A DNA stretch of 64,000 nucleotides from Photobacterium iliopiscarium (GCF_003026395.1 NZ_PYOO01000010.1:62001-126000), one strand, 5' to 3'; positions 29,513-41,933 are shown, numbered from the stretch's first letter. A program made the numbers and translations. The notes: a model not told the origin generated them from the sequence alone.

Positions 29513-30460
29513 ATGTCTGAGCAATTTGAGCACGTTTCCGTTTTACTTAATGAATCAGTAGACGGATTAGCAATTAAACCCGACGGTATCTATATCGATG
29601 GTACTTTCGGTCGTGGCGGTCACAGCCGTTTAATTCTTTCTAAATTAGGTGACAACGGTCGCCTTTATGGTATCGATCGCGATCCTCAAGCCATTGCAGA
29701 AGCGCAAAAAATTGATGATCCACGTTTTGAAATTATCCATGGTCCATTTTCGGGCATGGAAAAATACATGCAAGAACGTGATCTGATTGGTCGTGTTGAC
29801 GGTGTATTACTTGATTTAGGTGTTTCGTCACCACAACTTGATGATGCGGAACGCGGTTTTAGTTTCATGCGTGACGGCCCACTTGATATGCGTATGGATC
29901 CTACTTCAGGTATGTCTGCCGCAGAATGGCTAGCTGAAGCGGATGCTGATGATATTGCTTGGGTATTAAAAGAGTTTGGTGAAGAGCGTTTCGCTAAACG
30001 TATTGCTCGCGGTATTGTTGATCACCGTGAAAATGCTGATAAAGAGCCATTAACACGTACGCGTGAATTAGCGAGCTTGATTGCTGAAGTATCACCGTTT
30101 AGAGATAAACATAAACACCCAGCAACCCGTAGTTTCCAAGCGATTCGAATTTACATCAACAGTGAATTAGAAGAAATTGATACGGCTTTGCATGGCGCAA
30201 TGAATACCCTTGCATCAGGTGGTCGATTATCTGTGATCAGTTTCCATTCACTGGAAGATCGCATGGTAAAACGCTTTATTCGTAAGCAAAGTAAAGGGCC
30301 TGATGTACCTGCTGGCTTACCATTGACCGAAGATCAAATTAAAGCGTTAGGCAGTGCTGATATGAAACCTATCGGCAAAGCAATTAAACCATCACAAAAT
30401 GAACTAGGTTATAACACTCGCGCTCGTAGTTCAGTGCTACGTTTGGCCGAGCGTCTATGA
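29513..30460 (+). CDS. rsmH: 16S rRNA m4C1402 methyltransferase RsmH
   Basis: Methylates N4 of C1402 in 16S rRNA; RsmI modifies the ribose of the same base. The 315 residues carry [13 protein letters not shown] at the N-terminus, the SAM-binding [10 protein letters not shown] (about 30-39) and the inserted [17 protein letters not shown] region (about 103-119). The stop overlaps the ftsL start by 4 bp. The name mraW is the older one. Complete and typical. Confidence 0.97.
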   Translation: MSEQFEHVSVLLNESVDGLAIKPDGIYIDGTFGRGGHSRLILSKLGDNGRLYGIDRDPQAIAEAQKIDDPRFEIIHGPFSGMEKYMQERDLIGRVDGVLLDLGVSSPQLDDAERGFSFMRDGPLDMRMDPTSGMSAAEWLAEADADDIAWVLKEFGEERFAKRIARGIVDHRENADKEPLTRTRELASLIAEVSPFRDKHKHPATRSFQAIRIYINSELEEIDTALHGAMNTLASGGRLSVISFHSLEDRMVKRFIRKQSKGPDVPAGLPLTEDQIKALGSADMKPIGKAIKPSQNELGYNTRARSSVLRLAERL

Positions 30461-30774
30461 AAACAACAGAATCTTCAATGAATCTGGCTAGCCTGATCGG
30501 ACGAGACCTCGTCACGGTCGGGTTGGTGCCGCTGATTCTAGCCTTCACTATCCTCATTTCTGCCTTGTCTGTTGTTTATGTTACTCATGAGTCTCGTCAA
30601 TTAATTGCTAAGCAAGAAAAGCTATTAATGCAACGTGAAACCTATGATGTCGAATGGCGAAATCAAATACTTGAAGAAAATTCACTTGCAGAGCACAGCC
30701 GGATTGAACGATTAGCTGAAACTGAGCTCAAAATGCAACGTCCATCAGTTGATAATGAAATTGTTATACATTAA
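30457..30774 (+). CDS. ftsL: Cell division protein FtsL
   Basis: Bitopic membrane protein of the FtsQLB complex that signals septal synthesis to start. The 105 residues have a short cytoplasmic tail, one membrane helix (about 20-42) and a periplasmic coiled coil (about 45-85) with leucine and basic residues. The [14 protein letters not shown] end is the usual FtsL tail. It overlaps rsmH by 4 bp and is 3 bp before ftsI. Sequence is weakly conserved in this family, so size, topology and position carry the call. Confidence 0.94.
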   Translation: MKTTESSMNLASLIGRDLVTVGLVPLILAFTILISALSVVYVTHESRQLIAKQEKLLMQRETYDVEWRNQILEENSLAEHSRIERLAETELKMQRPSVDNEIVIH

Positions 30775-30777
30775 AAG

Positions 30778-32520
30778 ATGAAATTATTTAACCGCTTAAA
30801 TAAAAAGACTCAGGTTAGTCCTAAGAGCACGCCATTTCTAAAATGGCGTTTTGTCATCGTCTGTGGTTTTATTTTATTAGGTTTCTTTGGCTTAATTGCT
30901 CGAGCAGCTTATATTCAAGTACTTGAACCTGGCCGTCTTATTCAAGAGGGTGATGCTCGTTCGTTACGCGTACAGCTAATGCCCTCCGCACGCGGTATTA
31001 TATCCGATCGGAACGGTGAGCAACTTGCCGTTAGTGTGCCGGTACAAGCCGTATTTGCCAATCCCGTCGAAATATTTAAACACGGTGGTTTAAGTGAAAC
31101 TAACCGCTGGAATGCACTTGCAGATGTCCTCGATCTTGACCGCGCAAAATTACTCCACCGTTTAGAAAAAAATAAGACCCGTCGTTTTATTTATCTTGCT
31201 CGCCAAGTTAGCCCTCCCATGGCGAATTACGTTAAAAAACTTAAATTACCCGGTATTGGTTTAAAAGCGGAATCACGTCGTTTTTATCCATCGGGTGAAG
31301 TGAGTGCGCAATTAATTGGTTTTACAGGTATTGATGGTCATGGACTTGATGGTATCGAAAAAACCTATGATGGTTGGTTAACCGGTGAGCCGGGTCGACG
31401 CACGGTACGTAAAGATCGTTATGGTCGTGTTGTTGAAAATATATCCCAGAAAAGTCGTCAACCGGGTAAACCGTTAGAACTGAGTATTGATCAGCGCATT
31501 CAAGCGATTGCTTACCGTGCCGCTAAAGAAGGGGTGATGGATATTCCAGCGACCTCGGTCAGTATTGCCATTTCAGACGTGCGTACTGGTGAAATTCTAG
31601 CGATGGTTAATGCACCATCATTTAACCCCAATGATCGCAATGATCGTCAGCCGTATAAAATGCGTAACCGAGTTATTACCGATACCTTTGAACCTGGCTC
31701 AACGGTGAAACCTTTTGTGGTTTATACCGCGCTTAAGACTGGGGTTGTTAACGAACATACTTTGATTAATATTCCGCAAAGTAAGCGTTTCCGTGTTGGT
31801 AGTAAGGTTATCTCTGACGTATCACGCATTGAACCTCTAGCGACCGTACAACGTATTTTACAAAAATCGAGCAACATCGGTGTGAGTAAACTCTCGTTAG
31901 CGATGCCTGTAGAAGATATTTTAGATACGTACCGTAAAGTCGGTTTTGATGAACCATCAGGGATCAACTTGATTGGTGAAACAACGGGTCACTTCCCGAA
32001 TCGCTATCGTTGGTCTGACATTGGTCGCGCTACTTTAGCGTATGGTTATGGTATTTCATTAACGCCAATCCAATTGTTGCATGCTTACACCACCTTAGGT
32101 GCGTATGGCATTAAACGTCCACTATCAATTTTAAAAACAGAAAAAGTCGTACCGGGTGAGCAAGTGCTTGATCCTAAAGTGGCTAAAAAAATTCTGTTGA
32201 TGATTGAATCTGTTACCGATAAAGCGGGCGGTGGTGGTGGTTGGCGTGCTGCTATTCCTGGTTACCGTGTGGGTGTTAAAACCGGTACCGCGAAAAAAGC
32301 AATTGCTGGTGGTTATGGTAATGACTACTTCTCTTATACCGTCGGTGTAGCACCCATTAGTCATCCTCGGTTAGCGATTGTGGTGATGGTGAACGAACCT
32401 AAAGGCGATAAATTTTACGGCGGTGCAGTTGCTGCGCCAATTTTATCAAAAGTACTTGGTGGCGCATTACAGATCTTAAACGTGCCGCCAGATGCAGATA
32501 CGCTAAAAATAGATAAATGA
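30778..32520 (+). CDS. ftsI: Septal peptidoglycan transpeptidase FtsI (PBP3)
   Basis: Class B penicillin-binding protein that crosslinks peptidoglycan at the division site together with FtsW. One N-terminal membrane helix (about 23-43) is followed by the pedestal domain and the transpeptidase domain. The active-site motifs are intact: Ser308-Thr-Val-Lys311, Ser364-Ser-Asn366 and Lys501-Thr-Gly-Thr504. The 580 residues are normal. A C-terminal tail resembling the processed end of E. coli PBP3 follows. Confidence 0.97.
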   Translation: MKLFNRLNKKTQVSPKSTPFLKWRFVIVCGFILLGFFGLIARAAYIQVLEPGRLIQEGDARSLRVQLMPSARGIISDRNGEQLAVSVPVQAVFANPVEIFKHGGLSETNRWNALADVLDLDRAKLLHRLEKNKTRRFIYLARQVSPPMANYVKKLKLPGIGLKAESRRFYPSGEVSAQLIGFTGIDGHGLDGIEKTYDGWLTGEPGRRTVRKDRYGRVVENISQKSRQPGKPLELSIDQRIQAIAYRAAKEGVMDIPATSVSIAISDVRTGEILAMVNAPSFNPNDRNDRQPYKMRNRVITDTFEPGSTVKPFVVYTALKTGVVNEHTLINIPQSKRFRVGSKVISDVSRIEPLATVQRILQKSSNIGVSKLSLAMPVEDILDTYRKVGFDEPSGINLIGETTGHFPNRYRWSDIGRATLAYGYGISLTPIQLLHAYTTLGAYGIKRPLSILKTEKVVPGEQVLDPKVAKKILLMIESVTDKAGGGGGWRAAIPGYRVGVKTGTAKKAIAGGYGNDYFSYTVGVAPISHPRLAIVVMVNEPKGDKFYGGAVAAPILSKVLGGALQILNVPPDADTLKIDK

Positions 32521-32529
32521 GTGTGATTC

Positions 32530-34047
32530 ATGGCATTGGTTAAACAGGAAGTACAATTAGGCGCTGTGTTAGCGCCTTGGTTAACAGCCGCAAAGGTACC
32601 AACTGAATATTTACAGTTGGCGTTAACCGCAATGACATTAGATAGCCGCCAAGTAACCACTGGCTGTTTATTTGCTGCGGTTAATGGTCATACCGTAGAT
32701 GGACGTCGTTTTATTGATAATGCTATTGCTGCTGGTGCGAGCGCGATTATTGCAGAAGCCGATGATGTTGCCACTGACGGTAAGATCCTATTTAACAATG
32801 GGATCATTATTATCTATTTGCACAATCTCGGGCATAAGTTATCCGCTATTGCTGGGCGCTTTTATGCTGAACCTGATAGCAAGCTTAAATTGTATGCCGT
32901 CACGGGGACCAATGGCAAAACCACCATTAGCCAATTATTGGCACAGTGGGCTGATTTAGTCGGTTATCGTGCTGGTGTGATGGGTACGACGGGTAATGGT
33001 CTGTTAACGGATCTACGTCCAGCCGCCAATACCACGGGTAGTGCGATTGAGATCCAGCAGACTTTAGCTGAATTGGTTGCACAAGGCGCTAATTTTGCGG
33101 CAATGGAAGTGTCGTCGCATGGGTTAGTACAAGGACGGGTTAGCGCGTTACATTTTGTCGCGAGTATCTTTACTAATCTTAGCCGAGATCATCTTGATTA
33201 TCATGGTGATATGGCACATTACGCCGCAGCGAAAAAAAGTTTATTTACTGAACATAATAGCGGTGTTGCGGTCATTAATGCCGATGATATCGTCGGTCAG
33301 CAATGGTTAGCTGATTTACCTCAAGCGGTTGCTGTCGCAATGAGCGCCGATGCTGTTGCGACATTCTCAGGATCAAAACTATGGGCAACAGCGGTCGATT
33401 TTAGCACCCAAGGTGTCACCATTAGTTTTGAGTCGAGCTGGGGTGGCGGTACGTTTACCGCGCCATTAGTCGGTTCATTTAATGCGACCAATTTATTATT
33501 GGCATTAGCGACATTGTTAGTCAGTGGCCATTCATTAGTTGAGTTATTAGCGGTAGCCCCACGTTTACAAGCGGTTATTGGACGAATGGAAGTGTTTCAG
33601 TCACCGCTTAACGACAAAGCGATGATGGTGGTTGATTATGCTCATACGCCTGACGCGCTAGAAAAAGCCCTGCAAGCCTTACGTGTTCATTGTGAAGGAA
33701 AATTGTGGTGCCTATTTGGTTGTGGTGGTGATCGTGATACGGGTAAACGCCCGATGATGGCTGCGATTGCAGAGCAATATGCGGATCATATTATTTTAGT
33801 CGATGATAATCCGCGAAGTGAAGATCCACAGCAAATCATGTTAGATATGCAAGCGGGATTAACTGCCGCAACGGCAGCGACTGTGATTCATGATCGCGCT
33901 CAAGCATGTGCTTATGCGATTATGCAGGCAGCATCAAATGATATTATTTTAGTGGCTGGAAAAGGCCATGAAGATTACCAAATTTTAGCTGATCGTACGA
34001 TCCACTATTCAGACCGCGAAACCGTGGCCGCATTATTTAGAGTTTAG
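32530..34047 (+). CDS. murE: UDP-MurNAc-tripeptide synthetase MurE (meso-diaminopimelate)
   Basis: Adds the third residue of the peptide stem. The ATP motif TGTNGKTT is at 125-132. The substrate motif Asp426-Asn-Pro-Arg429 (DNPRSEDP) selects meso-diaminopimelate rather than lysine, so the cell wall is the usual Gram-negative type. The 505 residues are normal. The gene lies 9 bp after ftsI and 9 bp before murF. Confidence 0.97.
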   Translation: MALVKQEVQLGAVLAPWLTAAKVPTEYLQLALTAMTLDSRQVTTGCLFAAVNGHTVDGRRFIDNAIAAGASAIIAEADDVATDGKILFNNGIIIIYLHNLGHKLSAIAGRFYAEPDSKLKLYAVTGTNGKTTISQLLAQWADLVGYRAGVMGTTGNGLLTDLRPAANTTGSAIEIQQTLAELVAQGANFAAMEVSSHGLVQGRVSALHFVASIFTNLSRDHLDYHGDMAHYAAAKKSLFTEHNSGVAVINADDIVGQQWLADLPQAVAVAMSADAVATFSGSKLWATAVDFSTQGVTISFESSWGGGTFTAPLVGSFNATNLLLALATLLVSGHSLVELLAVAPRLQAVIGRMEVFQSPLNDKAMMVVDYAHTPDALEKALQALRVHCEGKLWCLFGCGGDRDTGKRPMMAAIAEQYADHIILVDDNPRSEDPQQIMLDMQAGLTAATAATVIHDRAQACAYAIMQAASNDIILVAGKGHEDYQILADRTIHYSDRETVAALFRV

Positions 34048-34056
34048 AGAACAGGC

Positions 34057-35439
34057 ATGATAAAGGTTCAACTAAGTCATCTACAGTCAGTATTAAATGC
34101 CGAACTCATTGGTATGGATACTGAGATAGCTGCGGTATCAACCGATACACGTACCATTGATAATAACACCCTTTTTATTGCCTTAATTGGCGAGCGTTTT
34201 GATGCTCATGATTTTTGTCAAAATGCCGTTGAGAATGGGGCGAAAGCATTATTGGTTAGTAAACCGTTAGCTGTTGATATTCCACAACTGGTTGTTGCTG
34301 ATACCCATCAAGCATTGGGACAATTAGGTGCATGGCTAAAAGCTAAAATGACCGCTGAACATGGTCTAAAAACATTAGCATTGACAGGCAGTTGTGGCAA
34401 AACCACCGTTAAAGAAATGGCGGCGGCAATTTTAGCCACTAAAGGCCAAGTATTAGCCACCGCAGGTAATTTTAATAATGATATTGGTGTGCCGTTAACA
34501 TTATTGCGTTTAACCGCTGCCGATGATTATGCAGTGATTGAACTTGGCGCTAATCACTTAGGTGAAATTGCTTACACCACCGCTTTAGTTAAACCCGATG
34601 TGGCATTAATCAATAACCTTGCGGCAGCGCATCTTGAAGGTTTCGGTTCATTAGACGGTGTTGCTAAAGCCAAAGGTGAGATTTTTGAAGGACTGGCAGC
34701 GCAAGGGCAGGCGGTGATTAACCTTGATTCTAACCAGCTTGCAACGTGGCAGCCATTGCTCGCGCAGCACACGGTGAGTCACTTTTCTACGACACAACAA
34801 AATGCTGATTATTTTGCGGCTGATATAAAAGTCAACGCTCAAGGGCTAGCGTGTTTTACAATGCAAACCCCGATGGGCGCGATTGATATTAGTTTAACGT
34901 TAGCGGGTACTCACAATGTGAGTAATGCACTGGCAGCAGCAGCATTAACCATGGCGTTGGGTGCAACTCTTGCGGAAGTGAAACAAGGGTTAGAGCATGT
35001 TGTTAATGTAAAAGGTCGGTTAGCGATCACGATGCTTCCGTCTGGATTACGGTTAATTGATGACACTTATAATGCCAGTGTTGCTTCTGTGAAAGCGGCA
35101 ATTGATGTACTGCATAGCCTCAGTGGAAAGCGTTACTTTATTTTAGGTGACATGGCTGAACTGGGCGAAGAAAGCGGAAGCTTACACCGTGAAGTCGGTG
35201 AATATGCACGTGATAAACAGTTTGATGGTGTGATGACGTTTGGTCGTGCCAGTGCTGTGGTCAGTGAACTGAATAACGGTCTGCATTTTAGTGATAAAAC
35301 TGCGCTGATCGATGAACTTAAACAACAATTACATCAACAATTTAGCCAATCTAATACTCCTCAAGTGACTGTGCTTGCTAAAGGCGCGCGTAGCTCACGT
35401 ATGGAAGATGTTATTATTGCACTGCAGGAAGATAAATAA
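34057..35439 (+). CDS. murF: UDP-MurNAc-pentapeptide synthetase MurF
   Basis: Adds D-Ala-D-Ala to UDP-MurNAc-tripeptide, the last cytoplasmic step. The ATP motif TGSCGKTT is at 110-117, a Cys variant of the usual TGSxGKT. The 460 residues contain the three Mur ligase domains. Its substrate D-Ala-D-Ala comes from Ddl, which is not encoded in this cluster. The stop overlaps the mraY start by one base. Confidence 0.97.
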   Translation: MIKVQLSHLQSVLNAELIGMDTEIAAVSTDTRTIDNNTLFIALIGERFDAHDFCQNAVENGAKALLVSKPLAVDIPQLVVADTHQALGQLGAWLKAKMTAEHGLKTLALTGSCGKTTVKEMAAAILATKGQVLATAGNFNNDIGVPLTLLRLTAADDYAVIELGANHLGEIAYTTALVKPDVALINNLAAAHLEGFGSLDGVAKAKGEIFEGLAAQGQAVINLDSNQLATWQPLLAQHTVSHFSTTQQNADYFAADIKVNAQGLACFTMQTPMGAIDISLTLAGTHNVSNALAAAALTMALGATLAEVKQGLEHVVNVKGRLAITMLPSGLRLIDDTYNASVASVKAAIDVLHSLSGKRYFILGDMAELGEESGSLHREVGEYARDKQFDGVMTFGRASAVVSELNNGLHFSDKTALIDELKQQLHQQFSQSNTPQVTVLAKGARSSRMEDVIIALQEDK

Positions 35440-36521
35440 TGATTTACTGGTTAGCTGACCACTTTCAGTCCTCAATCCCCTTTTTTCGTCTGTTTGAATA
35501 CCTGACGTTCCGCGCCATCATGAGTATTTTAACAGCGTTACTGTTTTCATTATGGTTAGGCCCGCGCATGATCGCGCGTTTGCAGATGCTGCAAATCGGT
35601 CAAATTGTACGTAACGATGGCCCCGAATCACACTTTAGTAAACGTGGTACGCCAACCATGGGCGGGCTAATGATTTTAGCCGCGATCACGTTAACCGTAT
35701 TATTGTGGTGTGATCTTAGCAACCCTTATGTATGGGCAGTGTTGGCTGTGATGCTAGGTTATGGTGTGATTGGTTTTGTCGATGACTACCGTAAAGTTGT
35801 GCGTAAAAATACCGATGGCTTAATTGCGCGTTGGAAATATTTTTGGCAATCAGCCATCGCACTTGTGGTGGCTTTTGTGCTGTATGCCTACGGTAAAGAC
35901 ACCGCCGCGACACAATTAGTGGTGCCTTTCTTTAAAGATGTGATGCCACAACTTGGTTTGTCTTACATTGTACTGACCTATTTTGTGATTGTTGGTACCA
36001 GTAACGCGGTTAACTTAACCGATGGTTTAGATGGTTTAGCGATTATGCCAACGGTGATGGTTGCCGCAGGTTTTGCCTTTATTGCATGGGCGACGGGTAA
36101 CTACAATTATGCCGAATACTTACATATCCCTTATTTAAGTAATGCGGGTGAGTTAGTCATTCTATGTACTGCCATCGTTGGTGCAGGTTTAGGCTTCTTA
36201 TGGTTTAACACCTATCCAGCCCAAGTATTTATGGGCGATGTAGGCTCATTAGCATTAGGTGGTGCATTAGGTACTATCGCTGTTTTGGTTCGCCAAGAAT
36301 TTTTATTGGTGATCATGGGCGGTGTGTTTGTGATGGAAACGGTATCGGTAATTTTACAAGTTGGCTCGTTTAAACTGCGTGGACAACGTATTTTCCGTAT
36401 GGCACCGATTCACCACCACTACGAATTAAAAGGTTGGCCAGAACCACGAGTTATTGTTCGTTTTTGGATTATTACTCTGATGCTGGTATTGATTGCATTA
36501 GCGACATTGAAGGTGCGTTAA
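35439..36521 (+). CDS. mraY: Phospho-MurNAc-pentapeptide translocase MraY
   Basis: Inner membrane enzyme that joins phospho-MurNAc-pentapeptide to undecaprenyl phosphate to give lipid I. The 360 residues form ten membrane helices. Conserved motifs include [17 protein letters not shown] (about 110-126), [10 protein letters not shown] (about 191-200) and the [14 protein letters not shown] loop (about 324-337). All catalytic Asp positions seen in the family are present. It is one base apart from murD. Confidence 0.97.
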   Translation: MIYWLADHFQSSIPFFRLFEYLTFRAIMSILTALLFSLWLGPRMIARLQMLQIGQIVRNDGPESHFSKRGTPTMGGLMILAAITLTVLLWCDLSNPYVWAVLAVMLGYGVIGFVDDYRKVVRKNTDGLIARWKYFWQSAIALVVAFVLYAYGKDTAATQLVVPFFKDVMPQLGLSYIVLTYFVIVGTSNAVNLTDGLDGLAIMPTVMVAAGFAFIAWATGNYNYAEYLHIPYLSNAGELVILCTAIVGAGLGFLWFNTYPAQVFMGDVGSLALGGALGTIAVLVRQEFLLVIMGGVFVMETVSVILQVGSFKLRGQRIFRMAPIHHHYELKGWPEPRVIVRFWIITLMLVLIALATLKVR

Positions 36522-36522
36522 C

Positions 36523-37860
36523 ATGAATGGCTTGGTAGGTATTAACAAGGTTGTTGTGATTGGACTTGGTATGACAGGTCTATCGGTGGTGAATCATTTA
36601 GTTCGATTACCACAATTGCTGGATATTAAAGTAATTGATACCCGTGATAATCCGCCAGGCCAAGAACAATTACCGGCGGGTATTGATGTGTGTGCTGGCC
36701 AATGGAATCAACAATGGTTGCTTGAGGCGGATTTAATTGTCGCCAGCCCAGGGATTGCATTAGCGACCCCTGAATTAGTGGTTGCCGCTCAATCTGGCAT
36801 TGAAATTGTTGGTGACATTGAGCTATTTGCTCGTGCGGTTAATAAACCCGTAGTGGCTATCACTGGTTCTAATGGCAAAAGTACCGTCACCAGTTTAGTC
36901 GGTGAAATGGCTAAAGAGGCCGGTGTTAATGTCGGTGTCGGCGGTAATATTGGTTTTGCAGCGCTAGATATGCTGGCGCAAGATCATGATCTTTATGTTC
37001 TTGAATTATCGAGTTTTCAGTTAGAAACTACCTCGTCGTTAGTGGTTGAAGCCGCGGTGTATCTAAACTTGTCGGAAGATCATATGGATCGCTATCCCGG
37101 TGGTTTAGCCGACTATAGCAATGCCAAAATGCGTGTTTTTGATCATGCTAAATTAGCCGTTTATAACCGTGACGATCTTGCGACTAAGCCTGATTTTAAC
37201 GGTAAAATGACCAGTTTTGGTTTTGATAATGCTGATTATGGTTTAATGATGGTTGATGGCGCGGAATGGTTAGCCATTGCGGGTGAACCATTAATGGCGG
37301 TCAGTGAAATTGCGTTAGTTGGCCGTCATAATGTGGCGAACTGTTTAGCGGCATTAGCATTAGCCGATGCGGTTGGTATTGATCGCGCAGCAGCTTGCCA
37401 AACAATGCGTCGTTACACCGGATTAGCTCACCGCTGTCAACTGGCGGTAAATAGCCATGGTGTGAGATGGGTTAATGATTCAAAGGCAACAAACCTTGCC
37501 AGCACAGTGGCCGCATTAACCGGCTTGCAATTGGCAGGGAAACTGCATTTATTAATGGGTGGTGACGGTAAAGGCGCTGATTTTAGTGAACTTAAACCGG
37601 TTCTGGCTGACTTAAATGTACAACTTTATTGTTTTGGTCGTGATGGTCATTTGTTTAGCGAATTAGTCGAAAACGCGATAAATGTCGATACCATGAGTGA
37701 AGCAATGGATCGCGCAGCAATTACCGTAAAAGCTGGCGATATGGTTTTATTATCACCGGCATGTGCGAGTTGGGATCAATTTGCCAACTTTATGGCACGC
37801 GGTGATGCTTTTGTTGAACAAGCCATTCGGCTACAAGATTCAGTCTCAGGAAAAATGTAA
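36523..37860 (+). CDS. murD: UDP-MurNAc-alanine D-glutamate ligase MurD
   Basis: Adds D-glutamate to UDP-MurNAc-L-alanine. An N-terminal Rossmann-like domain ([11 protein letters not shown], about 11-21) is followed by the ATP motif TGSNGKST (114-121) and the C-terminal ligase domain. The 445 residues are normal. The stop overlaps the ftsW start by one base, so expression is coupled. Complete and ordinary. Confidence 0.97.
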   Translation: MNGLVGINKVVVIGLGMTGLSVVNHLVRLPQLLDIKVIDTRDNPPGQEQLPAGIDVCAGQWNQQWLLEADLIVASPGIALATPELVVAAQSGIEIVGDIELFARAVNKPVVAITGSNGKSTVTSLVGEMAKEAGVNVGVGGNIGFAALDMLAQDHDLYVLELSSFQLETTSSLVVEAAVYLNLSEDHMDRYPGGLADYSNAKMRVFDHAKLAVYNRDDLATKPDFNGKMTSFGFDNADYGLMMVDGAEWLAIAGEPLMAVSEIALVGRHNVANCLAALALADAVGIDRAAACQTMRRYTGLAHRCQLAVNSHGVRWVNDSKATNLASTVAALTGLQLAGKLHLLMGGDGKGADFSELKPVLADLNVQLYCFGRDGHLFSELVENAINVDTMSEAMDRAAITVKAGDMVLLSPACASWDQFANFMARGDAFVEQAIRLQDSVSGKM

Positions 37861-39173
37861 TGTTTAAAATGGCCCGTAACGGATTATCGGTAGTTTCTGG
37901 TTGGTTTTTAAAACCTGCCAAACCGATTCTGTATGACCGCCAATTGGTGTGGATAGCAATAGCTCTGATGATGATCGGTTTAGTCATGGTTACTTCAGCA
38001 TCCATACCTGTCGCAACTCGTCTTACTGGTGTTCCTTTCTTCTTCGCACTTCGTCATGGCTTCTTTTTAGTCTGTTCGATAGTGATCGCTGCGGTTGTTA
38101 TGCGGATCCCATTAGCTAAATGGGAAAAGTACAGCGTACCGATGTTATTGACCTCAATTTTATTATTGATTGTAGTATTGGCTATCGGCCACTCCGTTAA
38201 TGGTGCTGCACGTTGGATTCCATTAGGCGTATTTAACCTGCAACCAGCAGAAGTCGCTAAATTGTCACTGTTTGTGTTTCTTGCGGGCTATTTAGTCCGT
38301 CAATATAACCAAGTGCGTGGTAGTTTTATCGGTTTTGCTAAGCCATTAGTTGTACTCGGTATTATGGGTTTTCTATTGCTACAACAACCTGACTTAGGTT
38401 CGTTCGTGGTAATGTTTGTTGGTACTATCGGGATGCTATTTATTGCGGGTGCGCGGTTATGGCAATTCTTAGTGATGCTAGCAACTGCCTTAGTCGGTAT
38501 TGCAATGCTGATTGCCTTTGAACCTTATCGTATGCGACGGGTAACCTCGTTTTTAAACCCATGGCAAGATCCTTATGGTAGTGGTTATCAGTTAACTCAA
38601 TCATTAATGGCATTTGGTCGTGGTGAATGGTTTGGGCAGGGACTCGGTAACTCGATTCAAAAATTAGCGTATTTACCTGAAGCTCATACTGACTTTGTAT
38701 TTGCTGTTTTAGCCGAAGAGTTAGGCTTAGCTGGGGTAATTGTTGTTTTAACATTATTATTTGCCTTAGTGTTTAAAGCGATCGTTATTGGACGAAAATG
38801 TCTAGAAAGCGGGTTATTATTTGGCGGTTATTTAGCGTTTGGTTTTGGTATTTGGTTTGCGTTTCAAACCTTGGTTAACGTTGGTGCTGCCGCTGGTATC
38901 GTACCGACCAAAGGCTTAACGTTACCCTTGATCAGTTATGGTGGTTCAAGTCTATTTATCATGGCAGCCGCCGTGGCTATTTTGATTCGAATTGATTTTG
39001 AGCAACGGGTCGCGGCTAAATTTGCATCAGAGCAACCAGCTGAGGTTGACGATGAAGCACTGGATAATATGGAAGTAGCGGTTGAACAAGTCTCTTTAGA
39101 TTCTCAAGTGCTTGCAACTGCTGATAATTCACAACTAGAACAAGATAAAAAGCATTCTAATGACAAAGAATAA
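37860..39173 (+). CDS. ftsW: Septal peptidoglycan glycosyltransferase FtsW
   Basis: SEDS-family glycosyltransferase that polymerises lipid II at the septum with FtsI. Ten membrane helices fill residues about 35-385. SEDS motifs are visible: [20 protein letters not shown] and [18 protein letters not shown], where the catalytic Asp lies in HTDFVF, and [10 protein letters not shown]. The 437 residues exceed the E. coli length of 414 because of an acidic C-terminal tail of about 50 residues, which is cytoplasmic and probably disordered. It overlaps murG by 14 bp. Confidence 0.96.
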   Translation: MFKMARNGLSVVSGWFLKPAKPILYDRQLVWIAIALMMIGLVMVTSASIPVATRLTGVPFFFALRHGFFLVCSIVIAAVVMRIPLAKWEKYSVPMLLTSILLLIVVLAIGHSVNGAARWIPLGVFNLQPAEVAKLSLFVFLAGYLVRQYNQVRGSFIGFAKPLVVLGIMGFLLLQQPDLGSFVVMFVGTIGMLFIAGARLWQFLVMLATALVGIAMLIAFEPYRMRRVTSFLNPWQDPYGSGYQLTQSLMAFGRGEWFGQGLGNSIQKLAYLPEAHTDFVFAVLAEELGLAGVIVVLTLLFALVFKAIVIGRKCLESGLLFGGYLAFGFGIWFAFQTLVNVGAAAGIVPTKGLTLPLISYGGSSLFIMAAAVAILIRIDFEQRVAAKFASEQPAEVDDEALDNMEVAVEQVSLDSQVLATADNSQLEQDKKHSNDKE

Positions 39174-40224
39174 ACGATTATTAGTGATGGCTGGTGGTAC
39201 TGGCGGTCACGTTTTCCCTGGGCTAGCAGTTGCACGTCGATTGCAGCAACAAGGATGGGAAATTCGATGGTTGGGTACCGCTGATCGTATGGAAGCGGAT
39301 TTAGTCCCTAAGCATGGTATTGATATTGATTTTATTAAAGTTAAAGGATTACGTGGTAGCGGTATTGTATCGTTATTAGGTGCGCCATTTAAAATTATAA
39401 AAGCGATTATTCAAGCACGTAAATACATCAAAGCATGGCAACCGGATGTGGTGCTGGGCATGGGTGGTTATGTTAGTGGCCCTGGTGGTGTAGCGGCATG
39501 GTCTTTGGGTATTCCCGTGGTCTTGCATGAACAAAATGCAGTGGCTGGATTAACCAATCAATGGCTCGCTAAAATTGCCAGCAAAGTGCTGCAAGCTTTT
39601 CCCGGTGCATTTAAAAATAAGCAAGTGGTCGGTAATCCGGTTCGTGAAGATGTGACATTATTGCCTGCACCTAAACAACGTTTTGCTGAACGTACTGGGC
39701 CGATTCGAATCCTTGTTATGGGTGGCAGCCAAGGTGCACGTATCTTAAACCAGACCATGCCAGAAGTGGCGGGGATTCTAGGGGAGAACGTCACCATTTG
39801 GCATCAAGCCGGTAAAGGTAATCAGCAATCTACTGAGCAAGCCTATGCAAAATGTACTCAAACGCCACATAAAGTGACTGAGTTTATTGACGATGTTGCC
39901 GCTGCTTATGGTTGGGCTGATTTAGTTGTTTGTCGCTCTGGTGCGTTAACGGTATCGGAATTATCGGCGGCGGGTATTGGCGCTATTTTCATTCCGTTTA
40001 TGCATAAAGATCGTCAACAAGCCTTAAATGCTGAACATTTAGTCGCATGTGGTGCCGCTAAAATGATTGAACAGCCGCAATTAACGGTTGATGGTTTAGC
40101 CCAACAAATTAATTTATTAAATCGCATTGCGCTTGAGCACATGGCTTGTGCCGCGCGTAATGCTGCTATCATTGACGCAGACCAGCGTGTTGCTGATGTG
40201 ATTAAATCACTAGCAAAGAATTAA
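39160..40224 (+). CDS. murG: Lipid II synthase MurG
   Basis: Peripheral inner membrane glycosyltransferase that adds GlcNAc to lipid I to make lipid II. The N-terminal motif GGTGGH (12-17) and the second glycine-rich loop [10 protein letters not shown] (about 184-193) are both present, and the acceptor-side motif [10 protein letters not shown] (about 258-267) is complete. The 354 residues are normal. It starts 14 bp inside ftsW and is followed by murC 14 bp later. Confidence 0.97.
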   Translation: MTKNKRLLVMAGGTGGHVFPGLAVARRLQQQGWEIRWLGTADRMEADLVPKHGIDIDFIKVKGLRGSGIVSLLGAPFKIIKAIIQARKYIKAWQPDVVLGMGGYVSGPGGVAAWSLGIPVVLHEQNAVAGLTNQWLAKIASKVLQAFPGAFKNKQVVGNPVREDVTLLPAPKQRFAERTGPIRILVMGGSQGARILNQTMPEVAGILGENVTIWHQAGKGNQQSTEQAYAKCTQTPHKVTEFIDDVAAAYGWADLVVCRSGALTVSELSAAGIGAIFIPFMHKDRQQALNAEHLVACGAAKMIEQPQLTVDGLAQQINLLNRIALEHMACAARNAAIIDADQRVADVIKSLAKN

Positions 40225-40238
40225 ACAGGAACAAAGTG

Positions 40239-41702
40239 ATGAGTAAACTGGATAACCAGCAATTAGCAAAAATTCGAACTATGGTGCCCGAGATGCGCCG
40301 AGTCGAACGAATTCACTTTGTTGGTATTGGTGGTGCTGGCATGAGCGGCATCGCAGAAGTATTGGTTAACGAAGGTTACCGTATTAGTGGTTCTGATATC
40401 GCACCCAATGCCGTGACTAATCGTCTTACTGCAAAAGGCGCAGAGATCTTTTTTGGCCATGCGCCTGAAAATGTCATCGGCGCAAGTGTAGTGGTGGCAT
40501 CAACCGCTATCAACAAACAAAATCCAGAATTATTAGCGGCAACTGAATTACGTATTCCCGTCGTTCGTCGCGCTGAAATGTTGGCAGAATTAATGCGCTA
40601 CCGTCATGGTATTGCGATTGCAGGAACACACGGTAAAACTACCACTACCGCACTGACCACTCAGATTTATTCTGAAGCAGGTCTTGATCCAACGTTTGTT
40701 AACGGCGGTTTAGTTAAAAGTGCCGGTACTAATGCACGTTTAGGTTGTAGTCGTTATTTAATCGCAGAAGCTGATGAAAGTGATGCGTCGTTTTTACACT
40801 TACAACCGATGGTGTGTGTAGTCACTAACATTGAAGCTGACCATATGGATACTTATGGTGGCGACTTTGAAGTGTTAAAACAAACCTTCATTGATTTTAT
40901 TCATAATCTGCCATTTTATGGCTTAGCAGTTATGTGTATTGATGATCCAGTGGTACGTGAATTATTACCACGCGTTGGTCGTCCAATGTTGACCTACGGG
41001 TTTGCTGAAGATGCCGATGTACGTTTGATTAATTACACCCAAACTGGTCAGCAAGGTCACTTTACGGTATTGCGTAATGATAAACCTGCATTGAATATTA
41101 CGCTTAATATTCCCGGTAAACATAACGCTTTAAATGCAACCGCTGCGATTGCAGTCGCCACTGAAGAAGGCGTCAGTGATGATGCTATCATGCGTGCATT
41201 AGTTGAATTTGAAGGGACGGGTCGTCGTTTTGATCATCTTGGTGAATTTGAAACGGGCAATGGTAACGTGATGTTGGTGGATGATTATGGTCATCACCCA
41301 AGTGAAGTTGACGTTACTATTCAAGCAGCACGTGCAGGTTGGCCTGATAAGCGTTTAGTGATGATATTCCAACCACACCGCTATAGTCGTACCCGTGATT
41401 TATACGATGATTTTGCTAATGTATTAGAGCAAGTCGATGTGTTAGTGATGCTGGATGTTTATTCCGCAGGTGAAACGCCTATTGCTGGCGCGGATAGTCG
41501 ATCATTGTGCCGAACTATTCGATCTCGCGCTAAAATTGATCCTGTTTTTGTGCCCCAGGCCGAACATTTGCCTGCGATTTTAGCCAATATTATCCAAAAT
41601 GATGATTTGGTTCTGACACAAGGTGCGGGTGATGTTGGCAAAATAGCCCGCCAATTGGCCGAATTGCAGTTGAATATTGCAGCTATGCGCCAAGATGCTT
41701 AA
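40239..41702 (+). CDS. murC: UDP-N-acetylmuramate L-alanine ligase MurC
   Basis: Adds the first amino acid, L-alanine, to UDP-MurNAc. The ATG at 40239 is chosen because an AGGA ribosome site lies 8 nt before it; the GTG one codon earlier is less likely. The Rossmann motif [12 protein letters not shown] (about 28-39) and the ATP motif GTHGKTTT (129-136) are intact. The 487 residues are normal. In E. coli ddlB follows; here a spacer of about 230 bp with a terminator-like hairpin and a promoter leads to ftsQ. Confidence 0.97.
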   Translation: MSKLDNQQLAKIRTMVPEMRRVERIHFVGIGGAGMSGIAEVLVNEGYRISGSDIAPNAVTNRLTAKGAEIFFGHAPENVIGASVVVASTAINKQNPELLAATELRIPVVRRAEMLAELMRYRHGIAIAGTHGKTTTTALTTQIYSEAGLDPTFVNGGLVKSAGTNARLGCSRYLIAEADESDASFLHLQPMVCVVTNIEADHMDTYGGDFEVLKQTFIDFIHNLPFYGLAVMCIDDPVVRELLPRVGRPMLTYGFAEDADVRLINYTQTGQQGHFTVLRNDKPALNITLNIPGKHNALNATAAIAVATEEGVSDDAIMRALVEFEGTGRRFDHLGEFETGNGNVMLVDDYGHHPSEVDVTIQAARAGWPDKRLVMIFQPHRYSRTRDLYDDFANVLEQVDVLVMLDVYSAGETPIAGADSRSLCRTIRSRAKIDPVFVPQAEHLPAILANIIQNDDLVLTQGAGDVGKIARQLAELQLNIAAMRQDA

Positions 41703-41732
41703 TTGGTATTTTTTACTTTGAGTTATGGCATA

Positions 41733-41788
41733 AACACTGATCACTGGTTATAAAATGAAGATTCTAGTGTCAGTGATCGCTGTTTTTT
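41733..41788 (+). terminator. possible terminator after murC
   Basis: Arms 41733-41746 and 41771-41784 pair over 12 of 14 positions (GATCACTG/CAGTGATC plus an outer AACA/TGTT), with a long 24-nt loop, followed by six T. The long loop makes this weaker than the others in the window; it may only reduce read-through into ftsQ. Confidence 0.45.
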
Positions 41789-41851
41789 GCTATTTCTCGA
41801 CAAATAGATAAATTTATTGTCAGGTTATGCTCGGAAAACGCCTTATGAGTG

Positions 41852-41903
41852 TTGGAGTGGGTCGAGTTGCTCGGTATAATCGTTTAACTTTGCTCGTTAT
41901 ACC
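41852..41903 (+). promoter_or_regulatory. ftsQAZ promoter with overlapping inverted repeat
   Basis: TTGGAG (41852-41857) and a consensus TATAAT (41875-41880) with a 17-bp spacer. A 7-bp inverted repeat GGTATAA / TTATACC (41873-41879 and 41897-41903) overlaps the -10 and start site and could be an operator. The sequence TGCTCG occurs three times around it (41828, 41868 and 41891). Confidence 0.6.
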
Positions 41904-41933
41904 TGACTGAGCGCACCATCATAAAATACCTTT

